DNA of 64,000 nucleotides from a virus. Position numbers and translations under genes: made by a program. Location: positions 62,001 to 126,000 of IMG/VR virus record IMGVR_UViG_3300032799_000664. The stretch is one strand, 5' to 3'. Shown piece by piece: positions 44,636 to 52,423 of the stretch. How positions within the stretch are numbered: the stretch's first letter is position 1; the number at the start of each line of letters is the position of its first letter. The notes beneath the pieces are model-generated. The model was not told the DNA's origin. It saw nothing but the letters and a program-made list of their open reading frames with translations, and did no database searches.

Positions 44636-46141
44636 GTGGCAGCGATCTACACCATCGGAGGTCAGCTCGCCGCACTGGCGGACCTCGGCCTACTGAAGAC
44701 TGCCCAGGCTGCACTGCCCGGCGAGTTCGCTCCGGGCATCCCCAAGGGCAAGCCAGTCTCCCCACTCCCAACGATCAACGCTGACACGCTCAACCGCTGG
44801 ACGCTCGCGGTGCAGCACCACGAAACTACGCGCTCAGGTGGACGCGCCCACTTCGATCTGCGACTCGTCGATCCTGATGCAGGGAAGGCCCACTCGTGGG
44901 CCATCCCCAAGGCCCGACTACCGGAGCCAGGTGAGAAGCTACTGGCGGTTCAGACGTTCACGCACACCCCCGACTACGCACTCCACTTCGGCGAGAAGGG
45001 TGAGCAGACGATCGGTTCGGGATACGGCGCCGGCAAGGTCCGCATGGCGCTCAAGGAACCAGTCGACGTAGTCGAAGCGAACCGCGACAAGGTTCGCTTC
45101 AACGTCTACCAGGGGAAGGACATCAACGAGTACCTGCTGCACCGCACCCACGGCGACAAGTGGCTACTGCAGAACGTGACCATCACCAAAGCACGGCGCC
45201 CAGACATCCCGCAGAGCAAGCCTGACTACAAGGAGACGACCCCGGACAAGGTCGACGTCACCAATGATCAGCAACTCATGGCCGCAAAGGTCGACGGCGC
45301 ACACAACACATTCGTACTTGATGCGGGTCAGCCCGTACGGGTTTTCAGTTATCGACCTACCGAACGCGACACCGGGATCATCGAACACAGCCACCGATTC
45401 CTCCCCGGATACACGACCCGCGTGCCTGATCATCTCGACCAACTGGTGCTCCGGGGAGAACTCGTCGCCGCCGACCCTCACACCGGAAGAGCTCGCGGAA
45501 CTCAAGATACGGGCGCCGTCCTCAACTCCGGCGTATGGAAGAGCCGCGATCTGCAAACTCACACGCCGCTGCGAGCGATCATCTTCGATGTCGCGCGGCG
45601 CCACGGGAAAGACCTGGAGTCACTCCCCTACGAGAAGAAGCTGTCCATCCTTGGGGAGGTCCACAAGTCGCTACCGTTCCTCGAACTCCCGCCGATGGCG
45701 CGGACGGCGAAAGAGAAGATCGACCTGCTGAACCGGATTCGCACCGGACAGGAGCCGATCACCAGCGAAGGCGTCGTACTCTGGCCCCTCGCCGGTGGCC
45801 CGCCCACCAAGGCCAAGTTTCGGCCGGACCACGACGTCTACGTGCGTGAGGTCTACCCAGAGACGGGGTCGCGTACCGGGTTGGCCGGCGGCTTCCGCTA
45901 CTCCTGGACCCCCGAGGGCAAGATCGTCGGCAACGTCGGCACCGGGCTCGACCACGCGCTCAAGCGCGACATGCTATCGAACCCCGCGAAGTACATCGGC
46001 CGCGTCGCCAAGGTGCAGGCCCTCGGGCTCTACCGCGACAAGGAGCATCCGAAGAAGCCGGGCGCACTACGAGCACCGGCGTTCAAGGATTGGCACCTCG
46101 ACAAGGGCCTGCAGCTCTTCGATCTGCCGAAGGAGAAGTGA
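44636..46141 (+). CDS. LigD-like 3'-phosphoesterase domain fused to ATP-dependent DNA ligase (501 aa)
   Basis: Residues about 50-160 match the LigD phosphoesterase: HHETTRSGGRAHFDLRL, SWAIPKARLPEPGEKLLAV, and GSGYGAGKV. The ligase part follows: motif I AAKVDGAHN with the adenylated Lys218, motif III LVLRGELVA, motif IV SEGVVLWPL, motif V AKFRPDHDVYVREV. Bacterial LigD joins the same two activities (often plus a polymerase) for end joining; no polymerase domain or Ku gene is visible here. GTG 44636 is used, RBS weak. KTAQ near residue 21 precedes the first domain. Confidence 0.88.
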   Translation: MAAIYTIGGQLAALADLGLLKTAQAALPGEFAPGIPKGKPVSPLPTINADTLNRWTLAVQHHETTRSGGRAHFDLRLVDPDAGKAHSWAIPKARLPEPGEKLLAVQTFTHTPDYALHFGEKGEQTIGSGYGAGKVRMALKEPVDVVEANRDKVRFNVYQGKDINEYLLHRTHGDKWLLQNVTITKARRPDIPQSKPDYKETTPDKVDVTNDQQLMAAKVDGAHNTFVLDAGQPVRVFSYRPTERDTGIIEHSHRFLPGYTTRVPDHLDQLVLRGELVAADPHTGRARGTQDTGAVLNSGVWKSRDLQTHTPLRAIIFDVARRHGKDLESLPYEKKLSILGEVHKSLPFLELPPMARTAKEKIDLLNRIRTGQEPITSEGVVLWPLAGGPPTKAKFRPDHDVYVREVYPETGSRTGLAGGFRYSWTPEGKIVGNVGTGLDHALKRDMLSNPAKYIGRVAKVQALGLYRDKEHPKKPGALRAPAFKDWHLDKGLQLFDLPKEK

Positions 46142-46142
46142 T

Positions 46143-46655
46143 ATGCCCTTCAAGAGCCAAGCTCAACGCGGCAAGTTCTACGCCATGGCCGACCGTGGTG
46201 AGATCTCGAAGACCACCGTCAAGCACTGGGAAGACACCACGCCCAAGGGCAAGAAGCTCCCCGAGCACGTCGGCCACAAGAAGGAGAGCGCGTTCTTCGG
46301 GCACGGCGTAGCGCAGGCGATGGTCGATACTGGTCTCGTCCCGCAGACGAAGACTGCGGCTGGAATCAAAGAACGACTACCATGGAATCAACCAGGACAA
46401 GGTGCTGAAGGACTCGGGCAAGGGCGTTGGTTGCCTGAAGTTCTCGACCCAAAACTCGTCGCTGACCAGGCCATGCAACAGGCAAAGCGGCGATTGCCGG
46501 AGTGGCCGTTCGGTTCCGCCGCCGACATCGGACGCGGCGTTCTGCAGGGTCGTGCTGGACTCGCTGAAGCCCTGCGTGCAGATGCTCTACATCACGGAAG
46601 CCGGTCACAAGAAGTGATGGAACTGCTCGCGAACCTGATCAAACGTCGAGGATGA
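46143..46655 (+). CDS. Conserved phage protein of unknown function (170 aa)
   Basis: ATG 46143 follows AAGGAGAAGTGAT. The N-terminus MPFKSQAQRGKFYAMADRG and then EISKTTVKHWEDTTPKGKKLP is a pattern common in phage hypothetical proteins. KTAAG near residue 62 is the recurring motif. The rest is helical. It overlaps the next gene by four bases. Confidence 0.72.
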   Translation: MPFKSQAQRGKFYAMADRGEISKTTVKHWEDTTPKGKKLPEHVGHKKESAFFGHGVAQAMVDTGLVPQTKTAAGIKERLPWNQPGQGAEGLGQGRWLPEVLDPKLVADQAMQQAKRRLPEWPFGSAADIGRGVLQGRAGLAEALRADALHHGSRSQEVMELLANLIKRRG

Positions 46656-47134
46656 TGATGGCCTACGCACTTCCAGGCGGCATCCCCGGCGGCAACGCCG
46701 AGAAGGAAGGCAAGAAGCCTTCGGACTTCAGCGCCAAAGAAGTCGAGACCGGCCGTGAGATCGAGCACGAGCACACCGACGACTCGACCAAGGCCACCGA
46801 CATCGCCCTCGATCACCTGACCGAGATTCCCGACTACTACCGCCGCCTGGTGGCGATGGAACAACGCGCTGACCGCGAAGGCATGAAGCATGATGTGAGC
46901 AGCGAAAAGGCCAGCGCCGCAGCCGACGACTTCATCCGCACCAAGCTGCGGGGCGATGCACTCCCACCCATCTCCGCCCAGCGCTACGCGAAATTGCCCT
47001 ACGATGACCAGCCGCAGCCGCACGACCAACCGGTGATGTACCAGACCGACCCTGATCTCAACATCGTGAAGCAGGCGTCCATACCTTATACTAGGGGTGT
47101 AGCTACCGCACTTTACGCGGTAAACCTTCACTAA
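46652..47134 (+). CDS. DUF5661-like protein (160 aa)
   Basis: Starts in the overlap ATGATGATG (46652 given; 46658 has better RBS spacing). The segment EVETGREIEHEHTDD, then ATDIALDHLTEIPDYYRRLVAME matches the end of the DUF5661 pattern (EHE/IALxHLxExPDYYxRLxxME). Function unknown. The last codons (LYAVN) are written across palindrome copy 8. Confidence 0.65.
   Translation: MMMAYALPGGIPGGNAEKEGKKPSDFSAKEVETGREIEHEHTDDSTKATDIALDHLTEIPDYYRRLVAMEQRADREGMKHDVSSEKASAAADDFIRTKLRGDALPPISAQRYAKLPYDDQPQPHDQPVMYQTDPDLNIVKQASIPYTRGVATALYAVNLH
47087..47092 (+). promoter_or_regulatory. Possible -10 box (TATACT)
   Basis: TTATACT about 55 bp before the holin start, within the previous gene; the -35 region is weak. 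Confidence 0.35.
47111..47125. repeat. Palindrome family copy 8 (CTTTACGCGGTAAAC)
   Basis: 6+3+6 palindrome 21 bp before the holin-like gene, after the TATACT box. Confidence 0.75.
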
Positions 47135-47145
47135 CAGGAGCCCAC

Positions 47146-47817
47146 ATGTCGATTCGCCCGTGGCTCAAGATGCGCAACGTCCTCGACCAGATGCAGAACG
47201 ATGAGATTCACCATCTGACCTGGCGCATTCGCGTGCTGGGCGCGTTCCTCGTGCTGGCGCTCCTGCTCATGGTGGTCCCACCCCTGATCGCAGTGGCCGC
47301 GCCCGCCACTCAGCCGGTCATCGCCGCTACACAACCTGCGACCCCCGTCGTGAAGGCCGCCGCGAATGTGCAGCAGTGGTGGATGCCGCTCCTGACTCCG
47401 ATGCTCGCTGCCATCGGTACCCTACTAGCGGCTTTCATCACCGCCTTGCTCAGCAAGCTCATCAAGCTGTTCGAAGCCAAGTACAAGATCGACGTACCAA
47501 CGGATGTCGAGAAGCTGATGGCCGAGAAAGCGAAGCAGCTCATCGCCGGCGCCGAAGAAGAAGCCGAGCGCCGCATCCTGCACGAAGATGGTCAAGTCAC
47601 CTCCGGTGCAGCGAAGAACAAGGAGGTCGTCACCGCGCTCGTGGCGTTCGCCGAATCCATCGGCTACGGTAAGCTGTACCAGGAAGAACAGACGAAGAAG
47701 CTGGTCGATGGTGTGTTGCATCTCAGCCGCATCGGCAGCGAAAACGTCATCGGCAGCAACGGGGACCGCGCCAAGCGACTCGCGAAGGCCAATCACGACG
47801 ACGCCAGCAAGCGCTGA
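47146..47817 (+). CDS. Holin-like membrane protein, LL-H type (223 aa)
   Basis: ATG 47146 has ACAGGAG before it. Two hydrophobic segments: residues about 28-52 (LGAFLVLALLLMVVPPLIAVAA) given in part, and 77-100 (LLTPMLAAIGTLLAAFITAL). A charged helical C-terminal domain follows (KYKIDVPTDVEKLMAEKAK ... KNKEVVTALVAFAESIG), the layout of LL-H-type phage holins, which have a long C-terminal part. It should make membrane holes at lysis. No endolysin is seen next to it. A membrane-anchored non-lysis role cannot be excluded. Confidence 0.6.
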   Translation: MSIRPWLKMRNVLDQMQNDEIHHLTWRIRVLGAFLVLALLLMVVPPLIAVAAPATQPVIAATQPATPVVKAAANVQQWWMPLLTPMLAAIGTLLAAFITALLSKLIKLFEAKYKIDVPTDVEKLMAEKAKQLIAGAEEEAERRILHEDGQVTSGAAKNKEVVTALVAFAESIGYGKLYQEEQTKKLVDGVLHLSRIGSENVIGSNGDRAKRLAKANHDDASKR

Positions 47818-47828
47818 ACGGAGCTACT

Positions 47829-48200
47829 ATGGGTGACGAGTTCTTCAGTCGCGGTGCTGGTGAAGCCCTGAAAGCCTTGGGGCTCATGAGCGATGACGTC
47901 GCCTACGCACTGGCGCGGCGTCAGTCCCGTAAAACCGCAGCCCCAATGCCGCCAACTGAAGGTGGTGATCAGCACGGCGCACCCTTCCCCGAGAAGAGCA
48001 TGAACATCGGCGCCGAACGCTTCGCACGCCTGCTGCGCAACCTGGACGACGAAGGACTCAAGGGGAGGAGCAACCCCGACAACGCCAACTACGCCTACAC
48101 CAACAACCTCGATCGACTCACGACCTGGGGTGGATCGACGCATGTCGAGGAGGGGCGTTCCTCGGGTGGTTTGATGGTGCCTGCCAATCCTCGCGGTTGA
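47829..48200 (+). CDS. Small unknown protein (123 aa)
   Basis: ATG 47829 has ACGGAGCT before it. N-terminus FFSRGAGEALKALGLM is a short helix like those of other virion-type genes here; SRKTAAPMP follows at about residue 35. C-terminus Gly/Asn-rich. Function unknown. Confidence 0.65.
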   Translation: MGDEFFSRGAGEALKALGLMSDDVAYALARRQSRKTAAPMPPTEGGDQHGAPFPEKSMNIGAERFARLLRNLDDEGLKGRSNPDNANYAYTNNLDRLTTWGGSTHVEEGRSSGGLMVPANPRG

Positions 48201-48209
48201 CCTTCCCCG

Positions 48210-50024
48210 ATGCCGACCAAGCGCAAACCAGCGACGACCACCATCGGTCGATTGCTGCTGAACGAAGCCCTGCCGCCATCACATCAGATCGATCAACCGA
48301 TGGCGCGGCACGAGCTCAACGCGCTGATGTCAGACCTGGCCCGCAGCGATCCACCACGCTACGTGCAGGCCATCTCCGACATCAAGCGCATCGGTGATGC
48401 CGTCGCTACCGACGAAGGTCTCACGGTCGGATTAGACGACATCGAACCCGAATACGCCGTGCGGGATCCGTTGCTCGAACCGGTGTTAGCACAGGTGAAG
48501 CGTACACGGGACCCGCAAGCCCGTATCCGACTCATTGAAGCACTACAACCCAAGCTCATCGAGATCACCAAACGTCACCCCGGCCAAGCCGCGATGATGG
48601 TTCGCAGCGGTGCCCGCGGCGCCATGCCCCAGATTCTGCGTACCGTGACCACCCCGACGGCCATCACCGATGACCGTGGTCGAACCGTACCTTGGATCAT
48701 CAGCAAGAGCTACGCCGAGGGTCTCAAACCAATCGATGCTTGGATCGCCTTGGGCGAAGCTCGACGCAACGCCGTCGAGTCGAACATCTCCGTTTCCGCA
48801 CCGGGTGAAGTCAGCAAGCTGCTCATCGGCAACATGGGTGATCAGCTCATCACAATGCCGGACTGTGGCACCAGCAACGGCCTTGCAATGCTCGCCGATG
48901 ATCCACAAGCTCGGGACCGCTACCTCGCCAAGGCCAGCGAAGGTCTCCCCGCCGGTACGTTGCTCACCGGCCAGCTAGCGAGTCGACTCCACAGCAAGAT
49001 GATAGTGCTGCGTTCACCCATGACCTGCGAAGCCCCCCACGGCGTCTGCCAGCGCTGCTATGGCTTGAACAACCGTGGCCAACCCGCGCGACTCGGCGAC
49101 AATGTCGGCATGATCGCAGCCCACGCCATGGGTGAGCCGCTCACCCAGATGGCGCTCAACGCAAAACACGCCGCACGCACTACTGCCTCACGAAAGGTAG
49201 TCCTCAGCGGCCTGTCGGGCCTCAAGCAGCTCACCGAAATCCCACAGAGCTTCTTCAACCGAGCGGTGCTTTCCGAGCATCCGGGAACTGTCACTGGAAT
49301 CGCATCGGCACCCCAGGGTGGGCATTACGTCACGGTCGATCAGGAGCAACACTACGTGCCCCCGATCCTGGACGTGACCGTACATCGGGGCGACAAGATC
49401 GAAGCCGGCGACGCCCTTTCCGATGGCATCCCCCGACCCGACGACGTCGTCCGTCACAAAGGACTGGGCGTTGGTCGACAGTATCTCGTCGATCAGCTGC
49501 AGGGCATCTACAAGCGACATGGTCTTGACATGGACCGCCGCCACCTCGAGCTGCTGGCGAAGACCGACCTGAACTACATCAAGATCATGGACCGCGACGC
49601 CGAACAGCTGGGGCTGCTACGCGGCGACGTCATCGACTACAACCGCTTCCGCAACCTGGTCGCGGAGCACACCAAGGTGCTACCACTCGCTGACGCTCTT
49701 GGCGAAACACTCGGCGACAACGTACTCCACTACACCGCCGGCACGCGGGTGACCCCGGCGGTCGCACTGGACCTGCGTCGCGTCGGCATAAAGACGGTGT
49801 CCATCGCTCCACGCATCCCACTGCACGAACCGCTCATGAAGCCCATCAGTCGCGCCCCGTTGCTGCGTCCTGACTGGTTGGCCCGCCTGGCCCACCGCAA
49901 CCTCAAGGATTCCATTCTCGAGGGTGCCGCCTTCGGTGAGACAGCCGAGCTGCATGGTACGCATCCCGTTCCCGCACTGGTTATCGGCGAGTCGTTCGGC
50001 ACTGGGCCTCCCGAACACTACTGA
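48210..50024 (+). CDS. RNA polymerase beta-prime subunit, C-terminal part (604 aa)
   Basis: Begins where the fused subunit stops: TTIGRLLLNEALPP and then VATDEGLTVGLDDIEP match the cellular beta-prime segment after the active site. MMVRSGARGAMPQILR is the bridge-helix region. The second beta-prime zinc site is complete: C219 (PDCGT), C273, C280, C283 (VCQRCYG), with the spacing of cellular enzymes. VGMIAAHAMGEPLTQMALNAKH is the trigger-loop region (in two parts: VGMIAAHAMGEP and LTQMALNAKH). The split point resembles the RpoC1/RpoC2 division of cyanobacteria. ATG 48210, no strong RBS. Confidence 0.92.
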   Translation: MPTKRKPATTTIGRLLLNEALPPSHQIDQPMARHELNALMSDLARSDPPRYVQAISDIKRIGDAVATDEGLTVGLDDIEPEYAVRDPLLEPVLAQVKRTRDPQARIRLIEALQPKLIEITKRHPGQAAMMVRSGARGAMPQILRTVTTPTAITDDRGRTVPWIISKSYAEGLKPIDAWIALGEARRNAVESNISVSAPGEVSKLLIGNMGDQLITMPDCGTSNGLAMLADDPQARDRYLAKASEGLPAGTLLTGQLASRLHSKMIVLRSPMTCEAPHGVCQRCYGLNNRGQPARLGDNVGMIAAHAMGEPLTQMALNAKHAARTTASRKVVLSGLSGLKQLTEIPQSFFNRAVLSEHPGTVTGIASAPQGGHYVTVDQEQHYVPPILDVTVHRGDKIEAGDALSDGIPRPDDVVRHKGLGVGRQYLVDQLQGIYKRHGLDMDRRHLELLAKTDLNYIKIMDRDAEQLGLLRGDVIDYNRFRNLVAEHTKVLPLADALGETLGDNVLHYTAGTRVTPAVALDLRRVGIKTVSIAPRIPLHEPLMKPISRAPLLRPDWLARLAHRNLKDSILEGAAFGETAELHGTHPVPALVIGESFGTGPPEHY

Positions 50025-50048
50025 GGTATCCGAAGCCGGTGGTAAACC

Positions 50049-50077
50049 TTGTGAAAGCCGAGAGTACGTCCTATCAT
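50049..50077 (+). promoter_or_regulatory. Sigma-70-type promoter
   Basis: TTGTGA (50049-50054), 17-bp spacer, TATCAT (50072-50077). The sequence CGTCCTATCATTGG recurs at the promoter at 60463-60491. Confidence 0.65.
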
Positions 50078-50129
50078 TGGACAGCCTTTCGCCAAGCAAC
50101 CGCTGCGGCCCGCCGTGGAGGAGAGAACG

Positions 50130-51491
50130 ATGTCACTGTTCAAGCGCGCATACGTCCGAGGAGTCAACGACGAGCTCGTGCGTCTGGGACTCATCCGTTA
50201 CCCCGTCAAGGAGGCCGCTGACGAGATCGCCGACGCGGTCGGTGACCAGCTGCCCGCCGAACCCGCTGGCGAACCGGTGTCCCCGGAGACCGCCGCCGAC
50301 GTCGCTGCCACGCTCGTCGACGCGGCCACCAAGCTGGTGTCCGAGACGCAGGGCGAAGGTCTGGCCCCCGAAGGCGCCCCACCGATGCCCGAGGAAGCCG
50401 CCCTCAAGACCTCAGCCGCCCAGGACCTCGACACACGTGCTGGCGCGCAAGCCTACGCCTGCATGATGAAGGCCGCGGAAGAGGTCAAGCAGGCCGAAGG
50501 CTCAACCATCGAAGGCGGCGACAAGGGCAACTCGCCGACGGGCACGGCCCAGGCCGAAGCCCAGATGGAGAACAAGAACCGGCCCGAGCAGTACGCCAAC
50601 ATGGGTGTCTCCGGCGTCGGTGGCACCGCTTCGGGTGCCGGACGCGGCACCGGCGTCATCGGCAACGAGCAACCCCAGCCAGCTGCCCCGAAGGAGAGCC
50701 CGAGCGGCTCCAACAGCGTCATGCAGCAGTCGAAGATGGGCAGCCTCGCCGAGATCATCCGCAAGGTCGCGATGGCGAAGCAGGCCGAAGGCTCGACCAT
50801 CGAAGGCGGCGACAAGGGCAACACGCTGGCCGAAGCGCCGGCCGCCGAGACGCAGATGGAAGCGCGCAACCGCCCCGAAGGTTACGCGCACCTCGGCCGT
50901 CCGGGCATGGGCGAGACCGACCTGACGGTGCCAGCCGGCGCCAATGTCGGCGTCGAACAGGCTCACCCGAACGCGCCCGCCGAATCACCACCCGGCGCCC
51001 TGCCGCCCAGCAGCGCCAACTCGATCGTCGAGAACTCCAAGACCAGCGAGATCGATCCCTTCCTGGCGCTCTTCAAGAAGACCGCCGAGGAGGTCGCCGC
51101 CTTCCTGCCCAAGACCCTCGTCGACGAGGACAAGATCGCCCACGTGCGCCGCATGATGGGCATGAACGACGTGGAGCGCACCGAGTACCTCGGCTTCATC
51201 GCCAAGGATGCGGGGGCCACGGACGATCAGGCCGTCTCGATCGCCGAGAAGCACGCGTCGGTCTCCAGTCGGCGGCGCTACCAGGGCAACTCCGGCCGCC
51301 AGGACCGCACCCGGGCCAACCAGAAGCAGGCCGGTGAGCTGCCCCCCGCCCTCCAAGCCGTGATCGACGCCAAGAAGAACGGCGACAAGAAGGACGACGA
51401 CAAGAAGGACGAGAAGAAGGAGAAGGAAGAGGAGAAGAAGGAAGGCTCCGACCTGCTCTCCCGCATCCGCGCCATCCGGCACACGGCGTAG
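50130..51491 (+). CDS. Repeat-containing virion-type protein with Lys/Glu-rich tail (453 aa)
   Basis: ATG 50130 has GGAGGAGAGAACG before it. Two copies of a roughly 45-residue unit begin QAEGSTIEGGDKGN (near residues 121 and 218) and continue with AxxQME(N/A)xNRPE and a Gly-rich end. A helical domain (residues 310-400) follows, then a strongly charged tail (KKDDDKKDEKKEKEEEKKE). KKTAEEV near residue 315 carries the shared motif. Scaffold- or core-like in composition; no family recognised. Confidence 0.72.
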   Translation: MSLFKRAYVRGVNDELVRLGLIRYPVKEAADEIADAVGDQLPAEPAGEPVSPETAADVAATLVDAATKLVSETQGEGLAPEGAPPMPEEAALKTSAAQDLDTRAGAQAYACMMKAAEEVKQAEGSTIEGGDKGNSPTGTAQAEAQMENKNRPEQYANMGVSGVGGTASGAGRGTGVIGNEQPQPAAPKESPSGSNSVMQQSKMGSLAEIIRKVAMAKQAEGSTIEGGDKGNTLAEAPAAETQMEARNRPEGYAHLGRPGMGETDLTVPAGANVGVEQAHPNAPAESPPGALPPSSANSIVENSKTSEIDPFLALFKKTAEEVAAFLPKTLVDEDKIAHVRRMMGMNDVERTEYLGFIAKDAGATDDQAVSIAEKHASVSSRRRYQGNSGRQDRTRANQKQAGELPPALQAVIDAKKNGDKKDDDKKDEKKEKEEEKKEGSDLLSRIRAIRHTA

Positions 51492-51575
51492 CCGCGAACG
51501 GATCCTGCCCGGCACGGCAGCCCCCCGTACGCGGCCTGCGCCGGACACAGGCTCGGCCAGGAAGGGAAAGGCGCC

Positions 51576-51809
51576 GTGAGATTCCCCATCGACGCACTCA
51601 AGATCGCCGCCCAGTTGATCGAGCAGCAGCTCGGCCAACCAACCCAAGGCCCGTCGGCAGAACCGGCCGACCTTCCGGCTCGTCAACCCCTCCAACGCTC
51701 CGTGTTGAGTCTACTGGAGAGCCACGGCGCTGACGATCGAGCTACGGCCACAGAGCAGTCGTCCCGCGTACTCACGCACCCCCGCCAAGAAGCGTGGACC
51801 GGGTCATGA
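51576..51809 (+). CDS. Small unknown protein (77 aa)
   Basis: GTG 51576 has GGAAGGGAAAGG before it. N-terminal helix FPIDALKIAAQLIEQQLG, then a Pro/Ser-rich part. Its stop overlaps the next start (ATGA). Confidence 0.6.
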   Translation: MRFPIDALKIAAQLIEQQLGQPTQGPSAEPADLPARQPLQRSVLSLLESHGADDRATATEQSSRVLTHPRQEAWTGS

Positions 51810-52405
51810 TCTTGGCGGATCTCACCACGCCCGCCGGCCTTGAAGAACTGGTGCGGGTCACCGGCGGCACACAGAGCTACTACAATCACCCGGATCGCGC
51901 CGATGGTATCGCTACCGTCGTGCAACAGGCCATCACCACCAACCCCAACCTGGCGCACGTCAAAGTACGGCTCATGCCGAACTTGCCGAACGCCTTCTAC
52001 AACTACGACCGAGGTGAGATAATCCTAGGGGTGGTGAACCCCGATGCGCTCGCCCATGAACTCGGTCACGCGAACAACCTGCGGCAAGAAGGGCTGTACC
52101 GCAAGATCCTCAACGCCGCCAACGGGGTCGCGCGCATCAACAACGTGGTCGCATTGCCCGCCATGCTCGCGTTGCGCATGTTCGTGCAGGACCCGGAACG
52201 CCGCGACGACATCCTCAAGTCGTTGTCAGCAGTCTCAGCGGCCATCGCCGCCCCGGGGCTACTCGAGGAACTCAGTGCCAGCACCACCGCGTTCAAGGCC
52301 GCGCCCAACAAGCTGCGGGCGGTTGGCACCCTGGGTCCCGCTTTCATGGCGCACATGGCGACCAGCATGATGCCCAGCGCAATCTACCAGGCCGGGAGGC
52401 CCTAG
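51806..52405 (+). CDS. Putative zinc metallopeptidase (199 aa)
   Basis: ATG 51806 lies in the ATGA overlap; GTG 51794 is an alternative. The zinc-protease motif HELGH (in PDALAHELGHANNL) is near residue 75. A hydrophobic helical segment follows (VVALPAMLALRMFV) and a second near the C-terminus. The short domain could be a membrane- or virion-associated peptidase. Target unknown; in this neighbourhood head or tail maturation is a possibility. Confidence 0.65.
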   Translation: MILADLTTPAGLEELVRVTGGTQSYYNHPDRADGIATVVQQAITTNPNLAHVKVRLMPNLPNAFYNYDRGEIILGVVNPDALAHELGHANNLRQEGLYRKILNAANGVARINNVVALPAMLALRMFVQDPERRDDILKSLSAVSAAIAAPGLLEELSASTTAFKAAPNKLRAVGTLGPAFMAHMATSMMPSAIYQAGRP

Positions 52406-52423
52406 CCCGTGAGGAGCCCGACG

